64,000 bases of DNA from Limnohabitans curvus (GCF_003063475.1 NZ_NESP01000001.1:2294001-2358000), one strand, 5' to 3'. Numbered from the stretch's first letter, positions 40,185 through 50,739 are shown. Numbers and translations: made by a program. The notes: generated by a model from the sequence alone, not told the origin.

Positions 40185-40532
40185 TTAAGCTTGTGCGAGG
40201 GCTTGCTCCATCACTTTGCCAACTTGGTCAAAGTAATTTTGAGCAGCTTGTGTTGGCACCAAGTATTTGGTGCGGCGGTTTTTACCTTCAAACACGGTGT
40301 CAATCATGCCGAGTTCACGCAACTGGTCGAGTTTGCGGTGAATCGTGGCAGGCGAGGCGATGGTATCCAAACCCATGGCATCGGTCACGGTCAATGGTTT
40401 TTCTTGGGCGTGACGCACAGCGATCACTTCAAGAAGTTTCTTGGCATCCAAATCCATGGATGGCGTGCTTGCCCCACCATCCAGTGCGTGGATGAGGTTC
40501 AGAAATCGCAAATAGATTTGTTTAGAGTCCAT
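40185..40532 (-). CDS. Winged-helix (MarR-like) transcriptional regulator
   Basis: A 115-residue single-domain regulator. ASPATIHRKLDQLRELGMID is the recognition helix region and TVFEGKNRRTKYLVPT the wing with the RR turn. Architecture and length match the element-borne regulator at 30322-30669, although the sequences differ. A small CTTAC/GTAAG inverted repeat (40549-40562) lies 17 bp upstream of its start. Targets unknown; the adjacent aldehyde dehydrogenase gene on the same strand is upstream, not downstream. Confidence 0.75.
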   Translation of the reverse strand: MDSKQIYLRFLNLIHALDGGASTPSMDLDAKKLLEVIAVRHAQEKPLTVTDAMGLDTIASPATIHRKLDQLRELGMIDTVFEGKNRRTKYLVPTQAAQNYFDQVGKVMEQALAQA

Positions 40533-40643
40533 GGTAGGTATGCCTTTTCTTACGTAGGTAAGTCAGGCTTGCATTGTATACGTCGATTTTGTTAAAAACA
40601 TCGTAAAAACACGTAAGCCTCATGTATTTAAAGGTTTTTGCCG

Positions 40644-42122
40644 TTATTTGGTGATGTCGCCCAAGCAGAGATATTTCATCTCAACGTACTCATCCATGCC
40701 GTGGCTAGATCCTTCGCGGCCAAGGCCTGATTGCTTCACACCGCCAAACGGCACATGTTCGGACGCGATGATGCCGACGTTGATGCCCACCATGCCATAT
40801 TCCAGTGCTTCGCTGACGCGGTAGATGCGGCCAATGTCGCGGCTGTAGAAGTAGCTGGCCAAGCCGAACTCGGTGTTGTTGGCGGCATCGATGGCTTCTT
40901 GATCCTTGTGGAAACGGAACACGGGCGCGAACGGGCCAAAGGTTTCTTCACGGGCGCACAACATGTCGGCGCGAGCGTCGGCGATCACCGTGGGTTCAAA
41001 AAATTGACCGGTCAATTTGTGACCGCCAGTGATCAGCTTGCCGCCTTTGTGGAGGGCGTCTTGCACGTGGCGTTCTACTTTGTCCACCGCGGCATCTTCG
41101 ATCAAGGGGCCTTGCGTTACGCCATCTTCGAAGCCGTTGCCTACCTTGAGTGCTTTGACTTTGGCCGCGAACTTTTGCACAAACTCGTCGTACACCGCGT
41201 CTTGCACGTAAATGCGGTTGGCGCACACGCAGGTTTGGCCTGCGTTGCGGTATTTGCTGGCCATCGCCCCTTCCACAGCGCTGTCAATGTCGGCGTCGTC
41301 AAACACGATGAAAGGGGCATTACCGCCGAGTTCCAAGGCCAGCTTTTTGATGCTGGGGGCCGACTGTGCCATCAAGATGCGGCCCACTTCGGTGGAGCCG
41401 GTAAAGCTGATGTGGCGCACGATGTCGCTGCTGCAAAACACCTTGCCAATAGCAATGCTGTTGTCGCTGTCGGCGGTGAGGATGTTCAACACACCGTCAG
41501 GAATGCCTGCGCGAATGGCCAGCTCAGCAGCGGCCAAGGCGGTGAGGGGGGGCAGTTCTGCGGGTTTGATGACCACGGGGCAGCCCGCGGCCAATGCAGG
41601 GGCCACTTTGCGGGTGATCATGGCCAGTGGGAAGTTCCAGGGCGTGATGGCAGCGCACACGCCGATGGGTTGCTTCAACACCATCAAGCGGCGGTTGTTG
41701 TCGAACTGGGGCAGGGTTTCGCCGTTGACGCGCTTGGCTTCTTCGGCAAACCACTCCACAAAGCTCGCGCCGTAGACCACTTCGCCTTTGGCTTCGGCAA
41801 AAGGCTTGCCTTGCTCGGCGGTCATGATGCGGCCTAGGTCTTCTTGGTGAGCCATCAACAGGTCAAACCATTTGCGCAAGATGATGCTGCGCTCTTTGCC
41901 TGTTTTGTTGCGCCAGGCTGGCCATGCCGCGTTGGCAGCGTCAATGGCTGCCGAAGCGTCTGCTGGGCCTAGGTTGGCCACATCGGCCAGCTTTTTACCC
42001 GTGGCGGGGTCATGCACATCGAAGCGGCTGGCGCCCTTGACCCAATGGCCGTTGATCAAGGCATCGGTCTTGAGCAGCGTGGGGTCGTTGAGCAAAGAAA
42101 GGGGCGCCGTTTTCATGTCCAT
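40644..42122 (-). CDS. gabD: Succinate-semialdehyde dehydrogenase (NADP+)
   Basis: A 492-residue ALDH closely resembling GabD. The oxyanion Asn is in TPWNFP, base E264 in LELGGNAP and nucleophile C298 in NAGQTCVCANR; the CVC pair matches the redox-switch cysteines of GabD. QFDNNRRLMVLKQPIGVCAAITPWNFP is typical. It oxidises succinate semialdehyde to succinate in 4-aminobutyrate breakdown; no gabT is adjacent. ATG at 42122 has GGAG at 6 bp; TTG at 42134 was rejected. It diverges from alaS. Confidence 0.88.
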   Translation of the reverse strand: MDMKTAPLSLLNDPTLLKTDALINGHWVKGASRFDVHDPATGKKLADVANLGPADASAAIDAANAAWPAWRNKTGKERSIILRKWFDLLMAHQEDLGRIMTAEQGKPFAEAKGEVVYGASFVEWFAEEAKRVNGETLPQFDNNRRLMVLKQPIGVCAAITPWNFPLAMITRKVAPALAAGCPVVIKPAELPPLTALAAAELAIRAGIPDGVLNILTADSDNSIAIGKVFCSSDIVRHISFTGSTEVGRILMAQSAPSIKKLALELGGNAPFIVFDDADIDSAVEGAMASKYRNAGQTCVCANRIYVQDAVYDEFVQKFAAKVKALKVGNGFEDGVTQGPLIEDAAVDKVERHVQDALHKGGKLITGGHKLTGQFFEPTVIADARADMLCAREETFGPFAPVFRFHKDQEAIDAANNTEFGLASYFYSRDIGRIYRVSEALEYGMVGINVGIIASEHVPFGGVKQSGLGREGSSHGMDEYVEMKYLCLGDITK

Positions 42123-42211
42123 GTGGGTCTCCAAATTTGATGGGGCAGAGCATACCGCTGGCCCAGTGCCCGCGATGACTCTGGGGTGACACCCAAACCT
42201 ATAATTTGAGG

Positions 42212-44836
42212 ATGACTACACCCAAATTCACCGTCGCTGATATTCGCAAAACGTTTCTGGACTTCTTTGAGTCCAAAGGCCACACCGTCGTGGCTTCTAG
42301 CCCACTGGTGCCGGGCAACGACCCCACCTTGATGTTCACCAACTCGGGCATGGTCCAGTTCAAAGACGTGTTCTTGGGCGAAGACAAGCGCTCTTACGTG
42401 CGCGCAGCCTCCGTACAAGCCTGCTTGCGCGCCGGCGGCAAACACAACGACTTGGAAAACGTGGGCTACACCGCACGCCACCACACCTTCTTCGAAATGC
42501 TGGGCAACTGGTCGTTCGGCGATTACTTCAAACGCGAATCGCTCAAGTGGGCGTGGGAGTTGTTGACCGAGGTCTACAAGCTGCCCCCAGAGCGTTTGCT
42601 GGCCACCGTCTACCAAGAAGACGACGAAGCCTATGACATTTGGACCAAAGAAATTGGCCTGCCCCCCGAGCGCGTGATTCGCATTGGCGACAACAAAGGT
42701 GGCCGCTACAAGAGCGACAACTTCTGGATGATGGCCGACACTGGCCCTTGTGGCCCTTGCTCTGAAATTTTCTACGACCACGGCGACCACATCCCCGGTG
42801 GCCCTCCTGGCAGCCCCGACGAAGACGGCGACCGCTTCATCGAAATTTGGAACAACGTGTTCATGCAGTTCAACATGGACGAAACAGGTGCCGTCACCCG
42901 CTTGCCCGCGCCATGCGTGGACACGGGCATGGGCTTGGAGCGCTTGGCTGCCATCTTGCAGCATGTGCACAGCAACTACGAAATCGACATCTTTGATGCC
43001 CTCATCAAAGCGGCGTCGCGTGAAACCGGTTGCACCGACATGGGCCACAAGAGCCTGCGCGTGATTGCCGACCACATCCGTGCCACCTCGTTCTTGGTGA
43101 GCGATGGCGTGGTGCCCAGCAACGAAGGCCGTGGCTATGTGCAACGCCGCATCATCCGTCGTGCCATTCGCCACGGGTATTTGTTGGGCCAGAAAAAACC
43201 GTTCTTCCACAAGCTCGTGCCAGATTTGGTCAAGCTCATGGGCGATGCGTACCCCAACATGGCCAGCCAAGCCGAGCGCATTGCGTCGGTGTTGAAGGCC
43301 GAGGAGGAACGCTTCTTTGAAACCCTCGAAGTGGGCATGTCAATTTTGGATGCCGCATTGCAAGGCGGCGCAAAAGTGTTGCCGGGCGAAGTGGCGTTCA
43401 AGCTGCACGACACCTATGGCTTCCCACTCGACTTGTCGGCCGACGTGTGCCGCGAGCGCGGCCTGAGTGTGGACGAAGCAGGCTTTGCCGCTGCGATGGA
43501 AAAACAAAAGAGCCAAGCCCGTGCCGCAGGCAAGTTCAAGATGGACAAGGCTTTGGAATACACCGGCGCAGGCAACGCGTTTGTGGGCTACGACGACCTC
43601 AAAGCGACAGCCAAAGTGGTGGCGGTGTACTTAGACGGCAACTCGGTGGCCGAACTCAAGCACGGCCAAACCGGCGTGGTGGTGTTGGACACCACACCGT
43701 TCTACGCCGAGAGCGGCGGCCAAGTGGGCGACGCTGGCGTGTTGGTCAGCGGCTCTGCCAGCTTTGCTGTGGAAGACACCTTGAAGATAAAAGCCGATGT
43801 GTACGGCCACCACGGCACCTTGACCCAAGGCACTTTGGCCGTGGGTGACCACGTCGATGCACAGGTCAATACGCAAGTGCGTGCAGCCACTGTGCGCAAC
43901 CACTCGGCCACCCACTTGATGCACAAAGCCTTGCGCGAAGTGCTGGGCGATCACGTGCAACAAAAAGGCAGCTTGGTGAATGCCGAGCGCACACGTTTTG
44001 ACTTTGCACACAACGCCCCCGTGACTGATGCACAGATTCGCGAGATCGAAGCCAAGGTCAACGCTGAAATTTTGGCCAACGCCGCGGCACAAGCGCGTGT
44101 GATGGACATTGAATCGGCTCAAAAAACCGGCGCCATGATGCTGTTCGGCGAGAAGTACGGCGAGACCGTGCGCGTGCTCGACATCGGCTCTAGCCGCGAG
44201 TTGTGCGGTGGCACACACGTCAAAGCCACCGGCGACATCGGCTTGTTCAAAGTGGTGGCAGAAGGCGGCGTGGCCGCTGGCGTGCGCCGCATTGAAGCCG
44301 TCACAGGCGCCAATGCGCTGGCTTATTTGCAATCACTCGAAGATTCCGTGGCTCAAGCTGCTGGCGCCCTCAAAGCACCTCCCACAGAACTCAACGCACG
44401 TTTGGCCCAAGTGTTGGAACAAGTCAAAACACTTGAAAAAGAAGTGTCAGCTCTCAAAGGCAAAGTGGCTTCTGCTCAAAGCGATGAGTTGCTCACCCAA
44501 GCGGTGGACATCAAAGGCACCAAGCTTTTGGTGGCCAAGCTCGACGGTGCTGACGCCAAAACTTTGCGCGACACCATGGACAAACTCAAAGACAAGATGA
44601 AGTCTGCTGTGATCGTGCTGGCTGCTGTGGACGGCGAGAAAGTCAACATCGCCGCAGGCGTGACCGCTGACAACGTGGGCAAAGTCAAAGCGGGCGAGAT
44701 GGCCAACTTTGTGGCCCAGCAGGTCGGCGGCAAAGGCGGCGGCAAGCCCGACATGGCAATGGCGGGTGGCACTGATGCCGCTGCGTTGCCCAAGGCTTTG
44801 GCCAGCGTGCAAGCTTGGGTGACTGAGCGCGTTTGA
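42212..44836 (+). CDS. alaS: Alanyl-tRNA synthetase
   Basis: An 874-residue class II synthetase. The N-terminal catalytic domain begins [20 protein letters not shown] with [16 protein letters not shown]; the editing domain has [12 protein letters not shown] (HxxxH zinc ligands) and [14 protein letters not shown] coiled coil ([20 protein letters not shown]) precedes the C-terminal DHH-like oligomerisation domain ending [13 protein letters not shown]. Length is normal. ATG at 42212 follows TGAGG. A terminator lies downstream, inside the first codons of the next gene. Confidence 0.97.
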   Translation: MTTPKFTVADIRKTFLDFFESKGHTVVASSPLVPGNDPTLMFTNSGMVQFKDVFLGEDKRSYVRAASVQACLRAGGKHNDLENVGYTARHHTFFEMLGNWSFGDYFKRESLKWAWELLTEVYKLPPERLLATVYQEDDEAYDIWTKEIGLPPERVIRIGDNKGGRYKSDNFWMMADTGPCGPCSEIFYDHGDHIPGGPPGSPDEDGDRFIEIWNNVFMQFNMDETGAVTRLPAPCVDTGMGLERLAAILQHVHSNYEIDIFDALIKAASRETGCTDMGHKSLRVIADHIRATSFLVSDGVVPSNEGRGYVQRRIIRRAIRHGYLLGQKKPFFHKLVPDLVKLMGDAYPNMASQAERIASVLKAEEERFFETLEVGMSILDAALQGGAKVLPGEVAFKLHDTYGFPLDLSADVCRERGLSVDEAGFAAAMEKQKSQARAAGKFKMDKALEYTGAGNAFVGYDDLKATAKVVAVYLDGNSVAELKHGQTGVVVLDTTPFYAESGGQVGDAGVLVSGSASFAVEDTLKIKADVYGHHGTLTQGTLAVGDHVDAQVNTQVRAATVRNHSATHLMHKALREVLGDHVQQKGSLVNAERTRFDFAHNAPVTDAQIREIEAKVNAEILANAAAQARVMDIESAQKTGAMMLFGEKYGETVRVLDIGSSRELCGGTHVKATGDIGLFKVVAEGGVAAGVRRIEAVTGANALAYLQSLEDSVAQAAGALKAPPTELNARLAQVLEQVKTLEKEVSALKGKVASAQSDELLTQAVDIKGTKLLVAKLDGADAKTLRDTMDKLKDKMKSAVIVLAAVDGEKVNIAAGVTADNVGKVKAGEMANFVAQQVGGKGGGKPDMAMAGGTDAAALPKALASVQAWVTERV

Positions 44837-44841
44837 TTCAG

Positions 44842-45444
44842 ATGAACGCACGCGCCGTCATCGTGCAAGCAAAGGCCCAACCCGTGTTGGGCCTTTTTCT
44901 TGGCGTTTGCCTCGCTGTGTTGTTGTCAAGCTTTGTGGCCAGCAATGCGTGGGCGCAGTTCGACAAAACCGCATGGCCTGCCAATGTGGCCACGCCCAAA
45001 ATTGAAGCCGTCGATTTGCAGGGCAAAGCATGGAATACCACCGAGCTGGCGGGCAAAGTGGTGGTGCTCAACTTTTGGGCCACGTGGTGCGCGCCGTGCA
45101 AAGACGAATTGCCCACGCTACAAACCCTGCATGACATCAGCGACAGCCAAACCGTGGTGCTGACCATCAACGTGCGCGAGCCCGCAGCACGCGCGTCGCG
45201 CTATATGCAGAGCACAGGCATGACGTTTCCTGTTATTTCCGATGCCAAAGGTGAGTGGGCCAAACGCTGGGGCGTGACGGTGTATCCCACCACCATCCTC
45301 ATTTCGCCCAATGGGCAAGCCCGCTGGCGTATCGTGGGTGATGTGGATTGGAGTGGCGCGCAGGCCAATGCATGGTTAGCTGATGTACGCCAAAACGGTT
45401 CACCATCCAACGCCACATCTAAAGCCGCCAGCCCCAAGCGATAA
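44842..45444 (+). CDS. TlpA/ResA-like periplasmic thioredoxin
   Basis: A thioredoxin-fold protein of 200 residues from the ATG at 44842. A hydrophobic signal (GLFLGVCLAVLLSSFVASNAWA-Q) is followed by the TlpA core with FWATWCAPCKDELP; redox cysteines are C83 and C86. Such proteins reduce disulfides for cytochrome c maturation or other periplasmic targets. An alaS terminator hairpin (44874-44898) overlaps codons 11-19, so translation may instead start at GTG 44884 or TTG 44887, which still leaves a good signal peptide. Confidence 0.85.
   Translation: MNARAVIVQAKAQPVLGLFLGVCLAVLLSSFVASNAWAQFDKTAWPANVATPKIEAVDLQGKAWNTTELAGKVVVLNFWATWCAPCKDELPTLQTLHDISDSQTVVLTINVREPAARASRYMQSTGMTFPVISDAKGEWAKRWGVTVYPTTILISPNGQARWRIVGDVDWSGAQANAWLADVRQNGSPSNATSKAASPKR
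44874..44898 (+). terminator. alaS terminator embedded in the tlpA-like gene
   Basis: GGCCCAAC / GTTGGGCC arms, CCGT loop, then T5. It begins 38 bp after the alaS stop and overlaps the start of the thioredoxin gene. Confidence 0.8.
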
Positions 45445-45539
45445 TTCGCACGCCTCGCGCACTTTGCGTGAGGTGACCTGCCTTCGGGGCATTTATGCAT
45501 GCGCCGACAGGTCTTACACATTATTCGGAGCTCTCTTTC

Positions 45540-46664
45540 ATGACTCTCGTGCGTCGTTCCCTTCTCAAAGGGGCCGCAGCTGCGTGCGCCCTCAGTGGTG
45601 TGCCTGGCTTTGCTTTGGCCCAAACATCTTCTCAAGCTGCTCGCCGTTTTGAGCCACAAGCGGGCCAATGGCGCACGTTTGAAGTCACCACCCGAGTGGA
45701 CTTGGCCGATTCAAAAGGCGCTGCCTCTCGCGTATGGTTGCCTGTGCCCAGCATCAACTCGGACTGGCAACGTTCGTTGGAGAGCAATTTCAGCAGCAAC
45801 GGCACCTCACGCATGGTGAGCGATGGCACGGATGGCGCGCGCATGATCTACACCGAGTTCGCCGCTAGCGTCACACCGTTTGTCGAAGTGACCAGCCGCG
45901 TGCAAACGCAAAGCCGTTTTGTGGACATCAGCAAAACCACCGCCCACGCATTCACACGTGAAGACACCGGCACTTTGCGCTACTACACCCGCGCCACACA
46001 TTTATTGCCTACCGACGGCATCGTGCGCACCACGGCCCTCAAAGCCACGCAAGGCACTAAGACTGACGCACAAAAAGCACGCGCGATTTACGACTGGGTC
46101 GTTGCCAATGCATGGCGTGAACCCAAAACACGTGGCTGTGGTGAGGGCGATATCAAAGCCATGTTGGAGACTGGCAACTTGGGCGGCAAGTGTGCCGACA
46201 TCAATGCCTTGTTTGTCGGCCTGTGCCGCTCGGTGGGTGTGCCTGCACGTGATGTGTATGGCATTCGTTTGGTGCCTTCGGCCTTTGGTTACAAAGAGTT
46301 GTCGGGCAACCCCGCCAGCTTGAAAGGCGCGCAACACTGCCGCGCCGAGGTGTATTTGCAAGCCCACGGTTGGGTGGCGATGGACCCCGCCGACGTGGCC
46401 AAAGTGATGCGCTTAGAAACCCCCACTTGGATCAAACGCACCGACGACGCTGTGGTGCAACCCGTGTACAACCGCTTGTTCGGTGGTTGGGAAGGCAACT
46501 GGATGGGATGGAATACCGCGCACGATCTGGCCTTACCCGGCAGCAAAGAAGACCGCTTGGGCTTCTTGATGTACCCCGTGGCCGAGACAGTGGATGGCCG
46601 CGCAGACTCTTATGCGCCTGACACCTTCAAGTACCAAATTACGGCACGCGAAATCAAGGCTTAA
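45540..46664 (+). CDS. Tat-exported transglutaminase-like protein
   Basis: A 374-residue protein with a twin-arginine signal (VRRSLLKGAAAACALSG…FALA-Q). The C-terminal half is a transglutaminase-like domain: the catalytic triad is likely C218 (GGKCADINALFVGL), H266 (AQHCRAEVYL) and D282 (VAMDPADV). The N-terminal half (residues 45-130) is a beta-rich domain found in this family. It is probably a periplasmic peptidase or amidase of the transglutaminase fold rather than a cross-linker. Earlier in-frame ATG codons lack a Tat signal and were not used. Confidence 0.83.
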   Translation: MTLVRRSLLKGAAAACALSGVPGFALAQTSSQAARRFEPQAGQWRTFEVTTRVDLADSKGAASRVWLPVPSINSDWQRSLESNFSSNGTSRMVSDGTDGARMIYTEFAASVTPFVEVTSRVQTQSRFVDISKTTAHAFTREDTGTLRYYTRATHLLPTDGIVRTTALKATQGTKTDAQKARAIYDWVVANAWREPKTRGCGEGDIKAMLETGNLGGKCADINALFVGLCRSVGVPARDVYGIRLVPSAFGYKELSGNPASLKGAQHCRAEVYLQAHGWVAMDPADVAKVMRLETPTWIKRTDDAVVQPVYNRLFGGWEGNWMGWNTAHDLALPGSKEDRLGFLMYPVAETVDGRADSYAPDTFKYQITAREIKA

Positions 46665-46671
46665 CGCTTTT

Positions 46672-47568
46672 TCACAGCGCGATGCTCAAACGCAAGGCGC
46701 TTTGAAACGCACGGGCCTCACCCGTCACAGGGTCAGTGAAGGCCACGCTTTTGGCCAGCAGCTGCAACGGGTGGCTGAAGTCTTCTTCCGCATCTGGCCC
46801 GCGCAACACAGTGGGGTAAAACTGGTCACCTTCTAGCGGCAGGCCCAGCGCCATCATGTGCACACGCAGTTGGTGGCGTTTGCCGCTGACAGGCTCTAGC
46901 TCGTATAGCGCACGCGTGCCTTCTGTTTTGAGAAGGCGGATGCGCGTTTCGCTGTTGGGTTCGCCATCCACCTCTTGTGTTCTGAAAAAAAGTTCGTCGG
47001 GCTGTAGGCGACTGATGTGCACGCGTGGCAGCGTTAACGCGGGGTTGTAAGCCGCCACTGCTTCGTACACCTTGTGCATGGCCTTGTCGCGAAACAGCGC
47101 GTGGTAAGCGTCGCGGTCTTGCAGACGTTTGCCAAACATCACGAGGCCCGCAGTTTCGCGGTCAATGCGGTGCAGCGGCACGAGGTCGTCGTTGCCTGTG
47201 AGGTGTTTCAGCTGCACCAACAAGCTTTGCTGTACATAGCGACCCGCAGGTGTGACGGGCATGAAGTGCGGCTTGTCGGCCACGATCAAATGCTCGTCTT
47301 CAAACACGATGCTGGCTTTCTCAGGCAACACGGGTTCGTTGGCGATGTGGCGGTAGTAGTAGAGCTTGGTGCGCGGTGCGTAGGCCTGCGTGGCCGGCAC
47401 GGGTTGGGCAGCTTCATTCAGTACCAAGTCATGTGCGAAGCGGTGCAGCCACTCGTCGCGCGAAATGTCGGGCATGCGCTCCAACAAAAAATCTAGCACC
47501 GTGGGCCAAGGCCCAACGGGTAATGTCACGCGGCTGGCGCCTACGCCGTTGCGCGTGGGGATACGCAT
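46672..47568 (-). CDS. RluA-family pseudouridine synthase
   Basis: A 298-residue synthase. The catalytic Asp is D136 in PLHRIDRETAGLVMF, with IVADKPHFMPVTPAG before it and SGKRHQLRVHMMALG after it, all RluA-family motifs. An N-terminal S4-like region (VLDFLLERMPDISRDEWLHRF) is present. Whether it modifies 23S rRNA or tRNA cannot be told. It follows trmB by 14 bp in the same direction, so two RNA-modification genes may be cotranscribed. Confidence 0.88.
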   Translation of the reverse strand: MRIPTRNGVGASRVTLPVGPWPTVLDFLLERMPDISRDEWLHRFAHDLVLNEAAQPVPATQAYAPRTKLYYYRHIANEPVLPEKASIVFEDEHLIVADKPHFMPVTPAGRYVQQSLLVQLKHLTGNDDLVPLHRIDRETAGLVMFGKRLQDRDAYHALFRDKAMHKVYEAVAAYNPALTLPRVHISRLQPDELFFRTQEVDGEPNSETRIRLLKTEGTRALYELEPVSGKRHQLRVHMMALGLPLEGDQFYPTVLRGPDAEEDFSHPLQLLAKSVAFTDPVTGEARAFQSALRLSIAL

Positions 47569-47582
47569 GTAGCCTTGGTCCT

Positions 47583-48311
47583 TTAGACCCTGGTGAACAC
47601 CAAGTCCCACACACCATGGCCGAGTTTCAAGCCTCGGTTTTCAAACTTGGTGAGTGGTCGGTAAGCGGGCTTTTCGGCAAAGCCACTGGGGTCAGTGGCG
47701 GTGTTCTTGAGCAGCGGCTCGGCAGACACGACTTGCATCATTTGCTCCGCATACGGTTCCCAGTCGGTGGCCAAGTGCAAATAGCCGCCGGGTTTGATGT
47801 GTTTGGCCAAGCGGTTGACAAACGCGCTTTGAATCAAGCGGCGCTTGTGGTGACGACTTTTGTGCCAAGGGTCGGGGAAGAAGATGTGTACGCCGTCTAA
47901 GCTGTTTTCGCCCAGCATGTGGTCCATCACCTCGATCGCGTCGTGCTGCACGATGCGGATGTTGCCAATGCTTTCTTCGCCGCAGCGCTTGAGCAACGCA
48001 CCCACGCCAGGCACGTGAACTTCGCAGCACAAAAAGTTGTCGTCAGGGCGCGTGTGCGCAATCTTGGCCGTGGCGTCGCCCATGCCAAAACCAATTTCCA
48101 AAATCAACGGGGCAGAGCGGCCAAAGGCTGCAGCCACATCCAAGCGCTCAGGTGTGTAAGGCACCAAAAACTTGGGCCCAAATTGTTCAAACGCGCGCGT
48201 TTGGCCAGGGCCCATACGTCCAGCACGCAGCACGTAGGTTTTGATCACGCGCATGAATGGCGTGTCGGATTTTGTGGCTTCTGGAGTTGTGGGCGTGTCG
48301 GCGGTGGTCAT
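47583..48311 (-). CDS. trmB: tRNA (guanine-N7-)-methyltransferase
   Basis: A 242-residue SAM methyltransferase that makes m7G46 in tRNA. SAM is bound by [15 protein letters not shown] (residues ~72-86), and the substrate motif is [17 protein letters not shown], the trmB signature. [10 protein letters not shown] and [17 protein letters not shown] complete the family. The frame is open further upstream but ATG at 48311 gives the normal length. Confidence 0.95.
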   Translation of the reverse strand: MTTADTPTTPEATKSDTPFMRVIKTYVLRAGRMGPGQTRAFEQFGPKFLVPYTPERLDVAAAFGRSAPLILEIGFGMGDATAKIAHTRPDDNFLCCEVHVPGVGALLKRCGEESIGNIRIVQHDAIEVMDHMLGENSLDGVHIFFPDPWHKSRHHKRRLIQSAFVNRLAKHIKPGGYLHLATDWEPYAEQMMQVVSAEPLLKNTATDPSGFAEKPAYRPLTKFENRGLKLGHGVWDLVFTRV

Positions 48312-48422
48312 GTCTGAAAAATCTAGAAATATGCGCCCATTATCGCGGGACCGCATGGACACAAGTTTGGCATGGCAACGGCTCTCGCATAATTCGTTTC
48401 TTAAAGAAAAGGACTCAGATTG

Positions 48423-48800
48423 ATGCAAGACATGATTAATTTTTTCAAGCGTTACCAATCCGAGTTTGATCAACAAAACTGGGCGAGTTTTGCCGCCTTG
48501 TTTCATGAGCCTGCGATGAGCGTGCGAGCTGATGGTTCGGTGATGGTCATTCCTACGCATGCAGACGGAGCGCGTTTGTATGCGTCTGTTTCAAGCGCTT
48601 GGCGGGCCGAAGGGTATGCACGGTTTGAGACGGGAAATTTTGAAGTGCTGGCGCTAGGGCAAGACAGTTGGCTCGTGTCTTTTGATTGGCTGATGCTGTC
48701 AAACGAAGGTGAGTTGATTCGCCGTTGGAGGCAGTCGTACCAGGTGATACGCACGAAGGATGACTGGCAGGTCTTTACATCGACTTTTCATAAGCCTTGA
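48423..48800 (+). CDS. NTF2-like (SnoaL/DUF4440-type) protein
   Basis: A 125-residue alpha+beta cone protein: [21 protein letters not shown], then a beta sheet with [19 protein letters not shown] and [22 protein letters not shown]. The fold fits NTF2-like/SnoaL ketosteroid-isomerase relatives; no catalytic residues can be assigned. The ATG at 48423 was preferred over TTG one codon earlier. Its 3' end overlaps convergent gluQ by 26 bp. Confidence 0.75.
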   Translation: MQDMINFFKRYQSEFDQQNWASFAALFHEPAMSVRADGSVMVIPTHADGARLYASVSSAWRAEGYARFETGNFEVLALGQDSWLVSFDWLMLSNEGELIRRWRQSYQVIRTKDDWQVFTSTFHKP

Positions 48801-49662
48801 CCCAGAAAGTCAGTGCCTCTGTGTGCGAGCCACTTTGGGGCGCTAGTTTGAGTCGTGCGGCAGCGGCATTCAGTGCAGCCAAAGGGTTGGAGAGGTCCAA
48901 AGCCTCAGCGCCGTTTTGTTTGCTGAGTTTTTCCCCGTTCTCGCCCAACACCAACGGCGTGTGCATGTAGCAAGGTGTAGCCAAAACCAATGCACGTTGC
49001 AACACGATTTGTCGTGCAGTGTTGTCGGTCAGGTCTGCGCCGCGCACGATGTGTGTGATGCCTTGTGCAGCATCGTCCACCACCACCGCGAGTTGGTAGG
49101 CCCACAGGCCGTCGGCACGAAGCAGCACAAAGTCGCCTACTTCCTTCGCAACGTCTTGTTGTTGATTTCCCAGCAAACGGTCTTGCCATGTCAGGGGTGT
49201 GGGCAGTTTTGAATCGTCGATCACACGCTGAATATCCAGCCGCCATGCTCGTGCGGCTTTGCCTTTCAAACCATCACGGCAGGTGCCGGGGTAAACGGCG
49301 GCGGTATGGCGCTCACGCGTGTGACCCATCAAGGCTTGGGCATCTTCAATTTCTTTGCGTGAACAGCCGCAGGGATAGGCCCAGCCTTTGGCGATCAACG
49401 CATCCAGCGCGGCTTGGTAGGCATCGCTGCGTTGCGATTGCCACATCACAGGTGCATCAGGGACAAGACCGCACGTGGCGAGCTGTTGCAGGATGCGTTG
49501 GTCTGCGCCGGGTATGCAGCGCGGTGTGTCCACGTCTTCGATGCGCACCAGCCATTGGCCGCCGTGTGCACGAGCGTCTAGCCAACTGGCAAGAGCAGCA
49601 ACGAGCGAGCCCGCATGCAGCGGGCCCGTGGGAGAGGGAGCGAATCGACCGGTGTACGGCAA
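48775..49662 (-). CDS. gluQ: Glutamyl-Q tRNA(Asp) synthetase
   Basis: A 295-residue GluRS paralogue lacking the anticodon domain; it attaches Glu to queuosine-34 of tRNA-Asp. The HIGH-like motif is [17 protein letters not shown]-like is EKLSKQNG, and the zinc ligands are in [10 protein letters not shown] and YPGTCRDG. The start is TTG at 49662: the codon immediately before it is TAA, the stop of the upstream flavoprotein gene in the same frame, and no other start occurs before the HIGH motif. Confidence 0.93.
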   Translation of the reverse strand: MPYTGRFAPSPTGPLHAGSLVAALASWLDARAHGGQWLVRIEDVDTPRCIPGADQRILQQLATCGLVPDAPVMWQSQRSDAYQAALDALIAKGWAYPCGCSRKEIEDAQALMGHTRERHTAAVYPGTCRDGLKGKAARAWRLDIQRVIDDSKLPTPLTWQDRLLGNQQQDVAKEVGDFVLLRADGLWAYQLAVVVDDAAQGITHIVRGADLTDNTARQIVLQRALVLATPCYMHTPLVLGENGEKLSKQNGAEALDLSNPLAALNAAAARLKLAPQSGSHTEALTFWVKAYEKSM

Positions 49663-50730
49663 TTACAAACGCTTGGCGGATTGGCAAACAGCCAAGGCGA
49701 GTTCAAGGCCAGACACAAACGCGTCTTCCACGCGGTGGCCCAAGTGCCAGTCACCACAGGTGCCCAAGCCATTGGCTGGGTTGTACTGGTGCGAGACACC
49801 CAGTGGTGTGATGGTTTTGGCATACAGCCAGCGGTGCAACTCGGCATGTGCAGGCTCTGCGCGGATGCCCGTCAGTTCAGCAAACGCGCGCAAGAGTTTG
49901 GCTTTCACACGGGCTTCGGTGTCGGTGATGTGTTCGGCAGACCAAGCGGCACTGGCTTGCACGGTCCAACGTTCCACCTTGCCACGACCAGGCTTGGATG
50001 ACTCGCGGGCCAACCACGCAATGCGGTGGTGAATGCTGCGTGCCGCGTTCCACTGTGGGCCGATGTGTAGGTTGGGTTGCGTGGCGTTAGGGAAGGCCAC
50101 CATCATGGTCCAGCATGGGGCCACGTCGACGGCGTTCATGGCTTTGAGCCATTGCGCATGCGCAGCTTCTTTGCCGGAAGCTTTGAGTAAGTTCTCGGCT
50201 TGCACCGAGGGTATGGCGAGCAACACATGGTCAAAGCCGGCGTGCTTTTGCGCCACTTCTTTGCCAGAGGTGCTATTGACGGCATGCAGTGTCCACAAGC
50301 CTTTGGCGCCGCGTTCTAAGCGGTTGACTTGCGTGTTGTAGGTGATGGCTTTGCCCAGAGGCTCGGCCCAGTGACGGACCAAGGCGTTCATGCCGGGCTT
50401 GGCCACAAAGTGCGCGTCTTTGGTGGCGCGTGCTGCTTCAAACACATGGCCCAGTGGGTCGAGCACGCGCACGGCGTTGGCGCTCCAAGGGCGGCAAATG
50501 TCGGCAGTGCCGGGGACGGTTTGCAAGGCCAGCGAGAAGCGTGGGTCGCGCACGGTGAAGTACTGCGTGCCGTGGTCAAAAGTGCCGAAGTTACTCAGGC
50601 GGGTGGACATGCGACCACCTGCGCCTCGGCTCTTTTCAAACACGTGCACATGGTGGCCAGCGTTGGCCAAAGTGCGGGCTGCTGTGATGCCAGCGATGCC
50701 GGCTCCGATGATGGCGATGTTTAATGTCAT
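49663..50730 (-). CDS. NAD(P)-binding/amine-oxidase-like flavoprotein (renalase-like)
   Basis: A 355-residue FAD protein. IAIIGAGIAGITAARTL and EKSRGAGGRMSTRL are the dinucleotide and flavin contacts of the amine-oxidase/renalase group, followed by FDHGTQYFTVRDPRF. The C-terminus TCGDWHLGHRVEDAFVSGLELA closes the FAD site. The bacterial members oxidise or isomerise dihydropyridine nucleotides in some cases, but many are uncharacterised. The same frame continues into gluQ after a single TAA. The gene is probably cotranscribed with gluQ and lies 9 bp after the LysR gene's stop. Confidence 0.85.
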   Translation of the reverse strand: MTLNIAIIGAGIAGITAARTLANAGHHVHVFEKSRGAGGRMSTRLSNFGTFDHGTQYFTVRDPRFSLALQTVPGTADICRPWSANAVRVLDPLGHVFEAARATKDAHFVAKPGMNALVRHWAEPLGKAITYNTQVNRLERGAKGLWTLHAVNSTSGKEVAQKHAGFDHVLLAIPSVQAENLLKASGKEAAHAQWLKAMNAVDVAPCWTMMVAFPNATQPNLHIGPQWNAARSIHHRIAWLARESSKPGRGKVERWTVQASAAWSAEHITDTEARVKAKLLRAFAELTGIRAEPAHAELHRWLYAKTITPLGVSHQYNPANGLGTCGDWHLGHRVEDAFVSGLELALAVCQSAKRL

Positions 50731-50739
50731 GGCTGCACT

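Noticed and set aside
40731-41837. 368-codon open frame on the + strand
   Set aside because: Antisense shadow of the succinate-semialdehyde dehydrogenase gene.
42113-43270. 385-codon open frame on the - strand
   Set aside because: Antisense shadow of alaS; composition is His/Val/Gly-rich, as expected for a mirrored frame.
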